DNA of 64,000 bases from Sphingomonadaceae bacterium (GCA_947453945.1 CANGJB010000002.1:79639-143638); one strand, 5' to 3'; positions 45,519 to 55,171 are shown, numbered from the stretch's first letter. The notes: generated by a model from the sequence alone, not told the origin. A program made the numbers and translations.

Positions 45519-46994
45519 ATGATGCAGTCCATGGTGCGTCGGCTGAGGGCCGGCCCGGCACTGGCGGCGCTGGCCATCGCCGTGGCGGCAGCCCCGGTTC
45601 GCGCTGACGACCTGCAAGGCGCGCTGGCCGCAGCCTATGCCACCAATCCCGATCTCGCCGCTGCGCGCGCCACCCAGCGCGCCACCGACGAAGGCGTGCC
45701 GATCGCTCGCGCACCGGGCCTGCCGAGCCTTTCAGGCACGGCGACCTACACCGAATTCCTCAAGCAGGGTCCGAACAACTTCCTCGCCCCCAAGCGTGCG
45801 TTTTCGGCCGACCCCACGCTCTCTGTGCCGATCTTCTCTGGCGGGGCAGTCAGGAACGGGCTTGCCGCCGCAAAGATCCGCGTCGAGGCCGGGCAGGCCG
45901 GGCTGCGCGGCACCGAAGCGGGTGTGTTCAGCCAGGTTGTGGCCGCCTACATGGACGTGATCCGCGATGCCGCGACGGTGGGGCTCAATCGCAACAACGT
46001 GGCTGTGCTGGAGGTCAATCTCAAGGCCACCAGCGACCGGTTCGAGATCGGTGATGTGACCCGCACCGATGTGGCGCAGTCCAATTCGCGCCTCGCTCTC
46101 GCGCGCGCAGATTTGCGCAACGCCGAAGCCGCACTCGTCGGAAGCCGCGAACGCTATGTGCAGGTCGTCGGCCAGGCCCCGCTGGATCTCCAGCCGCCGC
46201 CGCCGCTTGCCGGGCTGCCCGCCACGCCCGAAGAAGCCGTGCAGGTCGCGCTCGACAGCAATCCTGATCTGCTCGCGGCCCGCCAGCGCGCCAAGGCGGC
46301 AGGCTTTGATGCCAAGGCGGCCGGGGCAGGCCGCTTCCCCACGATCTCGCTCTACTCCTCGGGCGACTATTCGACTTATTTCGGCTCGCTTGGCGGCGGC
46401 GCAGGCGGCGTTGGCGGCTTCGCGCAAAGCCAGACGACCGCGCAAGCCGGCGTGCGCGCCACGATCCCGTTGTTCCAGGGCGGCCTCCCCGCAGCGCGCC
46501 AGCGGCAGGCCCAGGCCAATGCCAGCGCCGCGCAGGAGCAGGAGATCGGCGCCGAACGTCAGGTCATCGCCAATGTCCGCTCAGCCTATACCCAGTGGCG
46601 CGCAGCAAACGACGTGATCACGCTGAACCAGACCGCAGTCGATGCCGCCGCACTCAGCCTTGAAGGCGTGCGTGCAGAGAACACTGTGGGCAACCGCACC
46701 ATCCTCAACATCCTCGATGCCGAACAGGAATTGCTGCGCGCGCAAGTCGGGCTGGTTGCGGCGCGGCGCAATGCCTATGTCGCCGCCTTCAACCTGCTGG
46801 CCGCGATGGGCCACGCGCAGGCCACCGATCTCGGCTTCGACCCCGCCTCGCTGTACGATCCCGAGGTGAACTACCGCCGCGTGCGCGGCCGGGTGTTTGA
46901 TTGGGCACTGGATGCGCCGACGCTGCCGAAGGCTACCCGCACGGTTGACACCCCGGCACAGACTGCAACAATCGCCGCGCAATCTGCTCCGTAA
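45519..46994 (+). CDS. tolC: TolC-family outer-membrane efflux/secretion channel
   Basis: Trimeric outer-membrane/periplasm tunnel for drug efflux or type I secretion. A signal peptide ends at APVRADD. Two OEP repeats follow, with the alpha-barrel sequences (RFEIGDVTRTDVAQSNSRLALARADL and its second copy VRAENTVGNRTILNILDAEQELL, quoted in parts). The 491-residue length is normal. The ATG at 45519 lies just inside the previous gene, overlapping it. The C-terminal extension is Arg/Thr/Ala-rich. No inner-membrane pump gene is adjacent. Confidence 0.9.
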   Translation: MMQSMVRRLRAGPALAALAIAVAAAPVRADDLQGALAAAYATNPDLAAARATQRATDEGVPIARAPGLPSLSGTATYTEFLKQGPNNFLAPKRAFSADPTLSVPIFSGGAVRNGLAAAKIRVEAGQAGLRGTEAGVFSQVVAAYMDVIRDAATVGLNRNNVAVLEVNLKATSDRFEIGDVTRTDVAQSNSRLALARADLRNAEAALVGSRERYVQVVGQAPLDLQPPPPLAGLPATPEEAVQVALDSNPDLLAARQRAKAAGFDAKAAGAGRFPTISLYSSGDYSTYFGSLGGGAGGVGGFAQSQTTAQAGVRATIPLFQGGLPAARQRQAQANASAAQEQEIGAERQVIANVRSAYTQWRAANDVITLNQTAVDAAALSLEGVRAENTVGNRTILNILDAEQELLRAQVGLVAARRNAYVAAFNLLAAMGHAQATDLGFDPASLYDPEVNYRRVRGRVFDWALDAPTLPKATRTVDTPAQTATIAAQSAP

Positions 46995-47020
46995 TGGTAC
47001 ATGGCGGCGGCGGGGGCTCT

Positions 47021-47039
47021 GATTCGCTCAAGGCGATTC
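47021..47039. promoter_or_regulatory. Two GANTC methylation sites before the PopZ-like gene
   Basis: GATTC at 47021-47025 and 47035-47039, 14 bp apart and 32-50 bp before the start codon. CcrM methylates GANTC in alphaproteobacteria and paired sites in promoters can make transcription replication-timed. Confidence 0.35.
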
Positions 47040-47070
47040 GGGGTAATTGATTGATTTGGTGGGGATACGC

Positions 47071-47565
47071 ATGCGTCAGGCTTCGGAACCTTCGGTCGAG
47101 GAAATTCTCGAATCGATCAAGAAGGTGATCGCGCGCGACAACCGTGCCGATGCCGCGCGCGAACGCAGCCGCCGCGAAAACATGGCAGAAGCCCCGCGTG
47201 ATACGGCCCGCCCAGTGGCTCCGCGTAGAGACGTGCTCGATCTTACCGAGATCGCTGCCCATATTCTGCAAGAAGACCTGAGCCCTGACCTCCAGGATCA
47301 GGCCAGCGATGACCGGGATGATAGCGCGCCCCTGCTTGCCGAGGAAACCACCACCTCGATGCGCGATTCGCTGGCTGCCCTTGCCATGCTGTCCGCCCCC
47401 GGGGCCGCGCCGCAGATCGTCCGTTCGGGCGAAACTTCGCTTGAGGGCCTGGTGCGCGAGATGCTGCGCCCGCAACTGGCCGAATGGCTCGATCGCCACC
47501 TACCGCCGATGGTCGAAAAGCTGGTTGCGACCGAGATCGCGCGGATCGTTGGCAAGAAGGGCTGA
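47071..47565 (+). CDS. PopZ-like polar organising protein (DUF2497)
   Basis: A 164-residue protein with the two conserved ends of the PopZ/DUF2497 family. The N-terminal helix is EPSVEEILESIKKVIARD. The C-terminal helices are SLEGLVREMLRPQLAEWLD and MVEKLVATEIARIV. A disordered acidic/Pro-rich linker lies between. In Caulobacter PopZ forms a polar condensate that anchors the centromere and recruits signalling proteins. The ATG at 47071 is preceded by a GGTGGGG tract; earlier in-frame starts are TTG or GTG. Confidence 0.85.
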   Translation: MRQASEPSVEEILESIKKVIARDNRADAARERSRRENMAEAPRDTARPVAPRRDVLDLTEIAAHILQEDLSPDLQDQASDDRDDSAPLLAEETTTSMRDSLAALAMLSAPGAAPQIVRSGETSLEGLVREMLRPQLAEWLDRHLPPMVEKLVATEIARIVGKKG

Positions 47566-47582
47566 GCGGCCAGCCCGCATCT

Positions 47583-48011
47583 ATGGCCAGACCCGATCCC
47601 GCGCTGCTCGATCCCGCGCGCTACCCACTCGGCAATGCTGTCACCACGCGCTTTGCCGATCTTGATCCCAACGGACACATCAACAACGTGGCCATGGCTG
47701 CGATGTTCGAAGATGCGCGGCTGCGCTTCATCACCGCGGTCGGCATGCCGCGCAACACCGATGATTCGCGCTTCATGGTCGCCAACGTGACGATCGATTA
47801 TCTGGCGCAGGCTTATTATCCGGCCGGTCTCGAATGCCGCGTCGGCGCGCTGCCCGGCGGGCGGAGCAGCTGGAGCCTCAGGCAATTGCTGCTGCAGGAA
47901 GGACGCCCCGTGGCGACCGCACATGTCACCATCGTGTTCACCGATGGCGAGCGGCCGCAACCAATCGACCCTGCGCTTCGCGAAAGGCTCGATGCATGGC
48001 TGATCAAGTAA
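47583..48011 (+). CDS. Acyl-CoA thioesterase, 4HBT hotdog fold
   Basis: A 142-residue hotdog-fold protein. The 4HBT active-site segment is [13 protein letters not shown] with the catalytic Asp. The [25 protein letters not shown] strand region (in order) matches YbgC-type thioesterases. It hydrolyses acyl-CoA esters in the cytoplasm. It starts 17 bp after the PopZ-like gene and overlaps the ferredoxin gene by 16 bp, so the three may share a transcript. Confidence 0.85.
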   Translation: MARPDPALLDPARYPLGNAVTTRFADLDPNGHINNVAMAAMFEDARLRFITAVGMPRNTDDSRFMVANVTIDYLAQAYYPAGLECRVGALPGGRSSWSLRQLLLQEGRPVATAHVTIVFTDGERPQPIDPALRERLDAWLIK

Positions 48012-48373
48012 AACCTAACGAGATGACGCTAGCGCGGCAGGCCGTTGCTGGATTGGGCGGCTTTGCCCCGAAGCGGCATATTCTGCTCTGTGCAGGGCCA
48101 GACAAGGACAAGTGCGCCCCGCGCGAGGTGGGTGACGAAGCTTGGAACTTCCTCAAGCGACGGCTGGGCGAGCTGAAACTGGGAGGGCCGCAAGGGGTGC
48201 TGCGCAACAAGGTCGGCTGCTTGCGCGTTTGCGCGGTAGGGCCGGTCGCGCTCGTCTACCCAGACAACGTCTGGTACCACTCCTGCACGCCAGATGTGCT
48301 GGAGCGGATCATCCAGGAACACGTGATCGGCGGGGTTCCGGTGGAGGACTACCGACTGACGCCGCCGGAGTAG
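47996..48373 (+). CDS. (2Fe-2S) ferredoxin-domain protein, thioredoxin-like type
   Basis: A 125-residue protein whose cysteines sit in [29 protein letters not shown] and the final part. The first two segments match the (2Fe-2S) thioredoxin-like ferredoxins found in cobalamin and hydrogenase contexts. The start codon overlaps the thioesterase stop. The cluster type is inferred from the four-Cys pattern C-x8-C...C-x3-C. Physiological partner unknown. Confidence 0.8.
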   Translation: MADQVKPNEMTLARQAVAGLGGFAPKRHILLCAGPDKDKCAPREVGDEAWNFLKRRLGELKLGGPQGVLRNKVGCLRVCAVGPVALVYPDNVWYHSCTPDVLERIIQEHVIGGVPVEDYRLTPPE

Positions 48374-48374
48374 T

Positions 48375-48686
48375 TTACTTCCACCAGTCTTCGACGTGCT
48401 GCTCGAGACCGTTGTCGACCGCTTCGTCATGGCCCGTCCCGCTCGACAGGAAGACGAGGCCCATGAGCGCGGCCATCAGCATCATCGTCAGCCCGATACC
48501 AAGCATCGCCGCGATATAGAGGTGGATCGAGACAAGGCCGACCGCTTCGTAGAGATAGAACGCTGCCGCCGCCATGACCGCGAGGGTCAGCAGACCCATC
48601 CAGCGCATCACGCGGAAGTAGCGGCCCCACGCGAAATCGGCGTAGTCCGGATCGTCGAGCGGAGAGGGGCGAACAGGGTTGGCCAT
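48375..48686 (-). CDS. Small two-helix membrane protein, unknown
   Basis: A 103-residue protein. The N-terminus is acidic (RPSPLDDPDYADFAWGRYFRV), followed by TM helices at about 29-50 and 57-79, and an acidic C-terminal tail (GHDEAVDNGLEQHVEDWW). It is found in many sphingomonads with no known function. ATG at 48686 has GGAAA upstream; a 12-base-longer form is possible. Divergent from the CBS gene. Confidence 0.7.
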   Translation of the reverse strand: MANPVRPSPLDDPDYADFAWGRYFRVMRWMGLLTLAVMAAAAFYLYEAVGLVSIHLYIAAMLGIGLTMMLMAALMGLVFLSSGTGHDEAVDNGLEQHVEDWWK

Positions 48687-48825
48687 AGCCGTTTCCATGC
48701 GCTCCGCGCCCGCCCAAGGCAATCGCTTTCCCCGCCTGCCCTTTGGTGGCATGATCGGCGAATCGGCAAGCATTGGAATGACTTGCCGGAAAACGGGCCC
48801 CCTGAAACAGGGGAAGGAGGATGCC

Positions 48826-49257
48826 ATGTCGATCGCACTGTTGATCGCCGGCCGTTCGGGAGAGGTGTGGCACTGCCATGCCGACGATCTCGTTGCCGAC
48901 GCCGTTGATACACTCGCCACCCGCCGGATCGGTGCTCTGCCGGTGACTGATGCCGGAAACGAGGTTGCCGGGATCTTCTCCGAACGCGATGTGCTCTACG
49001 CACTCAAGACTCACGGCTCCGCTGCCCTCCAGATGCGCGTGCGCGAGGTGATGACAGCACCGGTCATTTCGGTCGGTCCCGAGCACAGCGCGCTCGAAGC
49101 GCTCGCGCTGATGACCCGGCGGCGCATCCGCCATTTGCCGGTGATCGATCAGGGCAGGATGACCGGCTTCGTCTCGATTGGCGACCTCGTGAAGTTCCGG
49201 ATCGACCGAATTGAAGCCGAGGCCGAGGCCCTGCGCGAGTATATCCAGACAGCATAG
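48826..49257 (+). CDS. CBS-domain protein
   Basis: A 143-residue protein consisting of two tandem CBS domains. The first holds TRRIGALPVTDAGNEVAGIFSERDVLYAL and the second MTRRRIRHLPVIDQGRMTGFVSIGDLV, read in order. Such pairs bind adenosyl nucleotides and act as energy sensors or regulators of partner proteins. AAGGAGG sits just before the ATG. No partner enzyme is adjacent. Confidence 0.9.
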   Translation: MSIALLIAGRSGEVWHCHADDLVADAVDTLATRRIGALPVTDAGNEVAGIFSERDVLYALKTHGSAALQMRVREVMTAPVISVGPEHSALEALALMTRRRIRHLPVIDQGRMTGFVSIGDLVKFRIDRIEAEAEALREYIQTA

Positions 49258-49293
49258 CTTGAGAGTGGGGCCACCCTGCCCTATCTTGGGTGC

Positions 49294-49650
49294 ATGACCA
49301 CAACCCTTCCTGACCCGACGAGCATCGCGGGCGTCACGCTCGCTTCCAGCGCGGCCGCGCGCGTTGCCGCCATCGCCGCCAAGCAGAACCGCCCTGCCGT
49401 GCTGCGCCTTGCGGTAGAAGGCGGGGGCTGTTCGGGCTTTCAGTACAAGTTCGAGATGGGCGGTGAGGCGGAGGCGGACGATCTCGTCACCGAAACCGAT
49501 GGCGTGCGTTTGCTGGTCGATGCGATGAGCCTCGATCTCATTGCGGGGGCCACGGTGGAATACATCGAATCGCTCGGCGGCGCGGCGTTCCGCGTTACCA
49601 ACCCGCAAGCAGCCTCTGGCTGCGGCTGCGGCGCGAGCTTTTCGGTGTGA
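49294..49650 (+). CDS. erpA: Iron-sulfur cluster insertion protein ErpA (A-type carrier)
   Basis: A-type carrier of 118 residues with the three conserved cysteines in GGCSGFQYKF and SGCGCGASF. Delivers [2Fe-2S] or [4Fe-4S] clusters to client enzymes; fumarase encoded nearby is the kind of client expected. Its stop codon overlaps the xth start (GTGA). IscA is the other name for this fold; ErpA is chosen because of the stand-alone location. Confidence 0.9.
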   Translation: MTTTLPDPTSIAGVTLASSAAARVAAIAAKQNRPAVLRLAVEGGGCSGFQYKFEMGGEAEADDLVTETDGVRLLVDAMSLDLIAGATVEYIESLGGAAFRVTNPQAASGCGCGASFSV

Positions 49651-50432
49651 CGATCAAGGTCGCATCCTTCAACATCAACGGGATCAAGGCGCGGCTGCCC
49701 CGCCTGCTCGAATGGCTGGAGGAAACCCGGCCCTCGGTCGCCTGCCTGCAAGAGATCAAGACCCAGGACGCAGACTTTCCCGCCGCCGAGTTCGAGAAGA
49801 TCGGCTATCACGCGATCTGGCACGGGCAGAAGGGCTTCAACGGCGTCGCCATTCTCGCCGATGGGGCGAAGCCGGTCGAAGTGCAGCGCGGCCTCGCCGG
49901 AGAGCCGGAGGATGAGCATTCGCGCTATCTGGAAGCCGATGTCTTCGGCCTGCGCGTTGTGTGCATCTACCTGCCCAACGGGAATCCGCTGCCTGGCCCA
50001 AAGTTCGATTACAAACTGCGGTGGATGGAGCGGCTTCGCAGCCGCATGGCGCAGATCGCGGCAGAGGAAGTCCCCGCGCTGGTGATCGGCGATTTCAACG
50101 TGATTCCGGAAGACAAGGACGTGTGGGACACGCGCGCGATGGCGAGCGACGCGCTGATGCAGCCCTCCTCGCGCGATGCCTACCGCCGCCTGCTCAACGA
50201 TGGCTGGACCGATGCGATCGACCTGCACCATCCGCGCGGCGGCATCTGGACGTTCTGGGATTATCAGGCTGGTGCCTGGCAGCGCGACCATGGTTTCCGC
50301 ATCGATCACGCGCTGCTTTCGCCCGAACTGGCTGACCGACTGGCAGGCGCGGGCGTGGACAAGGCCTATCGCGGGCGCGAGAAGGCCAGCGACCATGCGC
50401 CGGTATGGGTAAGCTTGCGCGAACCCGTTTAG
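49647..50432 (+). CDS. xth: Exodeoxyribonuclease III
   Basis: DNA repair AP endonuclease and 3' exonuclease, 261 residues. Motifs: FNINGIKARLPRLLEW, CLQEIKTQD (metal-binding Glu), VIGDFNVIPEDKDVW, and DHAPVWV at the end. GTG start coupled to erpA. It ends convergently, sharing three bases with the stop of the disrupted membrane protein gene on the other strand. Confidence 0.95.
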   Translation: MTIKVASFNINGIKARLPRLLEWLEETRPSVACLQEIKTQDADFPAAEFEKIGYHAIWHGQKGFNGVAILADGAKPVEVQRGLAGEPEDEHSRYLEADVFGLRVVCIYLPNGNPLPGPKFDYKLRWMERLRSRMAQIAAEEVPALVIGDFNVIPEDKDVWDTRAMASDALMQPSSRDAYRRLLNDGWTDAIDLHHPRGGIWTFWDYQAGAWQRDHGFRIDHALLSPELADRLAGAGVDKAYRGREKASDHAPVWVSLREPV

Positions 50433-52273
50433 TTCAAAACGCGCCAGAAGCGGATGTTTGAACCCGGCGCGATATCGACCGGCTGGAGCCATTCCGGCGT
50501 CTTGCCGTGCAGCAGCTGCGCCATAAGGCCTTTGGGTGCGCGGGCGGCATAGACTGCGGGTTCATAGATATCCGGGCATACTGCGATCAGCGTGGCATGC
50601 CGTTTGCGGACCAGTGCATGGGCTTCTTCCGCCGGGGCCATGAAAGCGGCAATCACATCGTGCATCCCGGCAGCACCGCGGTGATGGCCGGTGGCAACCA
50701 CGCGATCATGCGACTTCACGATCAGATCGGGCCCGATATCGAGCGGGGCGAAAATGTCGGTCGCGGGGAGCTTGTCGAGCGCGGCGCCCGCCACATCATA
50801 GCGGCACTTCGACATGCCCATCCCGCCGACCTTGATCCCGGCCATTTGCTGCACCGACCCACTTGAAGCGGTATTGGCGGAGGCCGGATTGACTGCGCCC
50901 ATCACCAGAACCACCGGCAGCCCGGGCGCCAACAGCGAGATAACCAGGGCATAGCCTCCCAGTCGCGGGAGGATGGGGATGCTGCGCAACTGGTAGACCC
51001 AGCTAAGGATCAGCGCAGCCGCGGGCACCGCCGCAAAGACGAGCGCCGTTGCCGATGCCCGAGCCACCGCCATGCCGATAAGCCAGGCGCCGGCGAGGAG
51101 CAGCATGTGATCGAGCCACAGCAGACGCGTCGGCGCATCCTTGGCATCACGCCACAGGCGGTAGACGCCGTAGAGACCAACCCGCGGCCCGGCGGCAATT
51201 GCCGCCGCCATCGGTGCAGTCGTGTGCCAGAAGGGCATGCCCTCGGCCACCGAATCGTATCAGTAGCGCTTGACCAGCGGATCGAGCATCACGAACGCGC
51301 CGCCGCGGCATTCGGGGGCGACGCCGAAAAGGATCGCCGCAGCGCCCAAGCCCATCACGCCCAGCCCGGCGAGCTGGCCCAGCAGCGTGCGCGGCATGGC
51401 AAAGCGGAGCGCCGCAGCACCCGCTGCCACCCACGCAAACAGCGCGAGGTGAACCGGCGAGATCGCATCGCAATGCGTCACGAGATCATAAGTGCCCCGC
51501 GTGCCGAAGAAGATCGCCGCGCTGCCAAATGCAAGGCCAAGCGTTGCGGAAAAGAGCCAATCAAAGCGGCTGGCCGGTGCGCGGAGTCCGCGCAATGCGC
51601 ACAGACCGAGGAATAACGCGGTGAGCGGCAAACCCTCAATCGAGATCGCGAGCAGCGCAGCGAGCGCGACACCGATCACCGTGCCGCCCGTGCGCGCATC
51701 CTTCGCGTGGAGCCCGCTCAGCGCAGTCAGCGCCAGCACGATCTGCCACCCGTGATGATCGATGCGCATCGGGGTGAACTGGCACAGCACCGGGGGCGAA
51801 AGGCCGATCATCAGGCACGACAACGCCACGACTTCATCATTGAACCAGCGCGCGGCAAGGCGCCCGAGCAGCGCCATGCCGCACAGCAGGGTCAGCAATG
51901 GCACGGCGACGACGGTAACGAACTCGGCACCGACCGTGCCCAGCAGCGGGCGCAGGAGCAAGATCATGCCGGCGATGGGAACATCGACGAGGCGCGACCA
52001 GTGCATCGGCACACCTTCAGGGGCGGCGATGCGATATTGATGGACATCGAACCACGATTGCCCAGCAAGCAGATCGCGCACCTGCAGCAGGCGCAGCGCA
52101 TCATCGGGATCGGTGAAACGCATTGTAGCGATGAGCTTGTAGTTGACGAGAATCATCGTCAGCGCGAGCAGCACCCAGGTTACCAGCACCCGGATACGCG
52201 GGCCGCGCGCCGGATCGGTAACCGATGCGGTCTGCGGCTGGGCAGTCTTGCCCGCAGCGTAGAGCGTGGCCAT
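50429..52273 (-). pseudogene. GT-C-like multi-span membrane protein interrupted by one in-frame TGA
   Basis: One reading frame runs through the whole interval but contains TGA at 51260-51262 (codon 338). The first part has about nine hydrophobic helices and the motifs DPDDALRLLQVRDLL and FTPMRIDHHGWQIV, typical of sphingomonad polytopic glycosyltransferase-like proteins. The second part, in the same frame, continues with VAEGMPFW and ends in a conserved soluble tail (FAPLDIGPDLIVKSHDRVVATGHHR, read in parts). The stop falls between KRY and YDSVAEGMPFW, where relatives have Trp (TGG). The start ATG overlaps the gtrA stop by one base. It may be dead, translated as two pieces, read through, or a sequencing error. 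Confidence 0.75.
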
Positions 52274-52686
52274 CAGCGGAACACCACGCGCTTGCGCAGC
52301 AGCCATGTCAGCGTGAAGCTGACGACGATGGCGCAAAGTTTGGCGATGCTGGGATCGACGCCCGCCGCGCTTCCACCGCCGACAATCATCGTGGTCACGC
52401 CGAGGCCGAGCAGAGCCGAAATGACGAACATCGCCTTCTGCCGGGTCCGCGCCATGCCGCCTGCAGCAACCTGATCGGCGAACACCTTGCGGCTCGACAG
52501 GATCCAGTGAACCGCGATGCCGATCGAATACCCCACCGCCGAAGCGGCCATCGGGCTGATCCCGGCTGAGAGCAGCGCCCGGAAGGTGCCCATATCCACC
52601 GCCAGCGCGCCGACGCTGGCCAGGATATAGCGCGCCAGCACGATCTGCCGGATGCGGTTGAGCGGAGCGAAATCGAGCACGGTCAC
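52273..52686 (-). CDS. GtrA-family membrane protein (lipid-linked sugar flippase type)
   Basis: A 137-residue protein with four TM helices. The GtrA layout is visible, with RYILASVGALAVD, SAVGYSIGIAVHWILSSRKVF, and a C-terminal LLRKRVVF. GtrA proteins are proposed to move undecaprenyl-linked sugars across the membrane. The stop codon shares a base with the start of the disrupted membrane protein gene. Together with the FAD oxidoreductase upstream this points to a surface polysaccharide or glycan modification operon. Confidence 0.85.
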   Translation of the reverse strand: MTVLDFAPLNRIRQIVLARYILASVGALAVDMGTFRALLSAGISPMAASAVGYSIGIAVHWILSSRKVFADQVAAGGMARTRQKAMFVISALLGLGVTTMIVGGGSAAGVDPSIAKLCAIVVSFTLTWLLRKRVVFR

Positions 52687-52738
52687 AGCGTGATCCTGTT
52701 CAGCAAGCCATCATTGTGAAGCGGAGTACCGAAGGGGA

Positions 52739-54373
52739 TCAGGCAGCAGCCCGATCCTTGCCCTTGCCGGCGTCGATTTCCGCGTCCGCCACGATGCGGG
52801 TCGGCACATCGCGCACCGAGGCAAGCGCCGCGGCCTGATCCTCGCTGACCGGACGGGCGGGGATCGCAGACTGCGCACCCTCGTCGCCAGCCTCGTGATA
52901 CTCGGCGTCTTCGTTCACGCACCAGATGTCGTAGACGCGGGCACCCGCTACGATGTTCTCAACCGTGAGCATCGCGGTCATCATCGCGTGGTCCTGGTTG
53001 TTGTAGCGGTGCATGCCGTTGCGGCCGACGAGGTGCAGCGTCGGATGGCTGGCCTCCAGTTCGTGGCGCATCGCGGCGACATTGGCGGCATATTCGTCAT
53101 CATAGACTGGATAGGCCTTTTCCTGACGGACAACCGCGCCGCCGATCACCTTGGCGGGATCGACGAGGCCGAGGATGTCCATTTCCTTCGTCGCGAGCTT
53201 GATCAGATCCTCGTCGCTCGAAGCCCAGAGGTCATCGCCTTCGAAGCAGAAGTATTCGAGACCAACGCAGGCCACGCTCTCATCGGGCACCATTTCAGGC
53301 GACCACGAGCGGAAGTTCTGCACCCGGCCGACGCGCACCTTGCTATCGTGGATGTAGATCCAGTTGTCGGGGAACAGGTCTTCGCTCTGGATCTTGAGCG
53401 CCACGGTCAGGAAGTCGCGGTACTTGAGGCGGCTGGCCTCCAGCGTGGATTGCGGCAACGGATGGAGGCGCGCGGCCAGTTCTCGCATCGGGGCGGAGCT
53501 GATGGCATGGGCGGCGCGGATCACCGCCTCACCCATCGGGTTGCCATCGGCATCGACGCGGGTGGCCGAGAGGCGCCAGCCGCCCTGCCCGTCGCTGGCG
53601 AGCTGCTTCATCGCATGGCCCATCAGCACAAGGCCGCCGGCAGCCACGATCTTGTCGCGCGCAGCTTCCCACATCATGCCAGGGCCTTGGCGCGGATAGC
53701 GGAAGGTTTCGAGCAGGGTCTTGGTCTGCATGCCGTCGTTCGGGCGCTTGTTGAGACCGAGGCTGCGCTTCATGCCATCGAGCACCGCGGCGCCGAGCGA
53801 GAGCCCCTTGATACGCTGCGCGGCCCAGTCTGCGCTCATTTCGTTGCAGGGCATGCCCCAGACCTTCTCGGTGTAGGTCTTGAAGAAGATCGAATAGAGC
53901 TTCTTGCCGAACTGGTTGCTGGTCCAGTCCTCGAAGCTCTTAACCTCCTTGATCGGGAACACCTTGGACACGGCATAGCTCGCCATGCAGGTGGTTGAGC
54001 GCCAGATGCCCAGGTTGCGCAGCGCCTCGAACGCGCGCAGCGGGTAGGAGTAGAACTTGCCCTCGTAGTAGATGCGGCTCATGCGCGGACGCTGGATGAA
54101 GTCGTCCGGGAGGATTTCGTTCCACAGGTCGACGACTTGCTGCGACTTCGAGAAGAAGCGGTGGCCGCCGATATCAAAGCGGTAGCCCTCGTGCTCCACG
54201 GTGCGGCTGATGCCCCCGACGTAGCGCGTGTCCTTTTCGATGATCGCGACCTTCAGGCCCTTCTTCGAAAGGAGGTAGCCGGCGGTCAGCCCTGCAGGTC
54301 CTGCGCCGATGATTGCGACATCGACGTCGTACTCGCTGCTATCCCCCTGCACGCCCGTGAAACCGTTAACCAT
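52739..54373 (-). CDS. FAD-dependent oxidoreductase, UDP-galactopyranose-mutase/amine-oxidase-like
   Basis: A 544-residue flavoprotein. The dinucleotide-binding motif is [19 protein letters not shown] at about residues 21-39, followed by the [22 protein letters not shown] segment (read in order) typical of UDP-galactopyranose mutase and protoporphyrinogen-oxidase-like enzymes. A C-terminal FAD segment includes [17 protein letters not shown]. It is likely the first gene of an operon with gtrA and the membrane protein, fitting a glycan role. Substrate not determined. Confidence 0.85.
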   Translation of the reverse strand: MVNGFTGVQGDSSEYDVDVAIIGAGPAGLTAGYLLSKKGLKVAIIEKDTRYVGGISRTVEHEGYRFDIGGHRFFSKSQQVVDLWNEILPDDFIQRPRMSRIYYEGKFYSYPLRAFEALRNLGIWRSTTCMASYAVSKVFPIKEVKSFEDWTSNQFGKKLYSIFFKTYTEKVWGMPCNEMSADWAAQRIKGLSLGAAVLDGMKRSLGLNKRPNDGMQTKTLLETFRYPRQGPGMMWEAARDKIVAAGGLVLMGHAMKQLASDGQGGWRLSATRVDADGNPMGEAVIRAAHAISSAPMRELAARLHPLPQSTLEASRLKYRDFLTVALKIQSEDLFPDNWIYIHDSKVRVGRVQNFRSWSPEMVPDESVACVGLEYFCFEGDDLWASSDEDLIKLATKEMDILGLVDPAKVIGGAVVRQEKAYPVYDDEYAANVAAMRHELEASHPTLHLVGRNGMHRYNNQDHAMMTAMLTVENIVAGARVYDIWCVNEDAEYHEAGDEGAQSAIPARPVSEDQAAALASVRDVPTRIVADAEIDAGKGKDRAAA

Positions 54374-54427
54374 CGTTTGCTCCCGCTGATGCGTTCATGC
54401 CTTGGCAACGGAAGTGAACGAAAATGG

Positions 54428-54443
54428 CTAAGAGACGGTTAAC
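54428..54443. promoter_or_regulatory. CtrA-box-like site CTAA-N7-TTAAC
   Basis: One mismatch from the CtrA consensus, 55-70 bp upstream of the FAD oxidoreductase start at 54373. It is also just downstream of the PilZ gene, so the oxidoreductase operon is the natural target. Confidence 0.35.
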
Positions 54444-54487
54444 GCGTCGCAAGGGAGCCGCGAAATGCAGGCGCGTTTCCGGCGGGG

Positions 54488-55171
54488 TCAGGCCGGGTTC
54501 GCGGGGGCCTGTTCCTGGCCCGTCCGGGCATGGTCCTCCAGCGCCTCGGCAAACTGGAGCGGCGCCGAGATTTTAGCCAGTTCTTCAAGCCGGAACGTAT
54601 GCTCGAAGATCAGACCGTAGCGGGGGTGGCTGCGCCAGCGGACCTTGGCATAGAGTGGAGGCGTAACCCCGGTCTCGATCCGCACCAGTTCGTTCATCAG
54701 CAACCACTTCCCGGATTCGATGCAGGCGCCCTGCTGCGAGAGGTTGTGGAAGGCGACCGCCACTGCCTCGCCGCCCGAATGCAGCACGCCGCCCATCACG
54801 ATCTGCAGCCGTATCTGGCGCTTGGGGAAGGTGCCTCGGGGTTCGTCGAGCAGCCGGTCGACATCGATCTCTTGCGGAAAGCGCAGCCCGGCGAAGTCAT
54901 CCGCCTGCCAAACAAGCTCGACCGGATAGCGATCCCCGGTCGTCAGCTCGAGCGCCATTTCGCGCGCTTGCGGCAGCCCGGAAAACAAGCGCACCTTCAG
55001 GCCGGTGGCGGAGGCGTCACGGATGATGCAAAGAAACTCGCGGCAATCGGCAATAATTTTGGCGGTACGGATCAGCAGGGCGTAGCGCGGCGCGGAGCGA
55101 AGCTCCGAACTTGGGCACGCGCCCATCTGTTCGTGCCGGTCCTGTGTCGGCAGAGGCTGTTCCTGAGCCAA
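54488..55171 (-). CDS. PilZ-domain protein, putative cyclic-di-GMP effector
   Basis: A 227-residue protein with two PilZ-like parts. The first (about 20-100) has RYALLIRTAKI and DASATGLKVRLF. The second (about 110-200) has RLQIVMGGVL and FHNLSQQGACIESG. Both carry variants of the RxxxR and D/NxSxxG signature that binds cyclic-di-GMP, incomplete in places. Soluble. Stands alone; the tRNA gene lies upstream on the same strand. Confidence 0.8.
   Translation of the reverse strand: MAQEQPLPTQDRHEQMGACPSSELRSAPRYALLIRTAKIIADCREFLCIIRDASATGLKVRLFSGLPQAREMALELTTGDRYPVELVWQADDFAGLRFPQEIDVDRLLDEPRGTFPKRQIRLQIVMGGVLHSGGEAVAVAFHNLSQQGACIESGKWLLMNELVRIETGVTPPLYAKVRWRSHPRYGLIFEHTFRLEELAKISAPLQFAEALEDHARTGQEQAPANPA

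Noticed and set aside
51260..51262. TGA as selenocysteine codon
   Set aside because: No hairpin of SECIS type was seen and the residue expected from relatives is Trp, not Cys.
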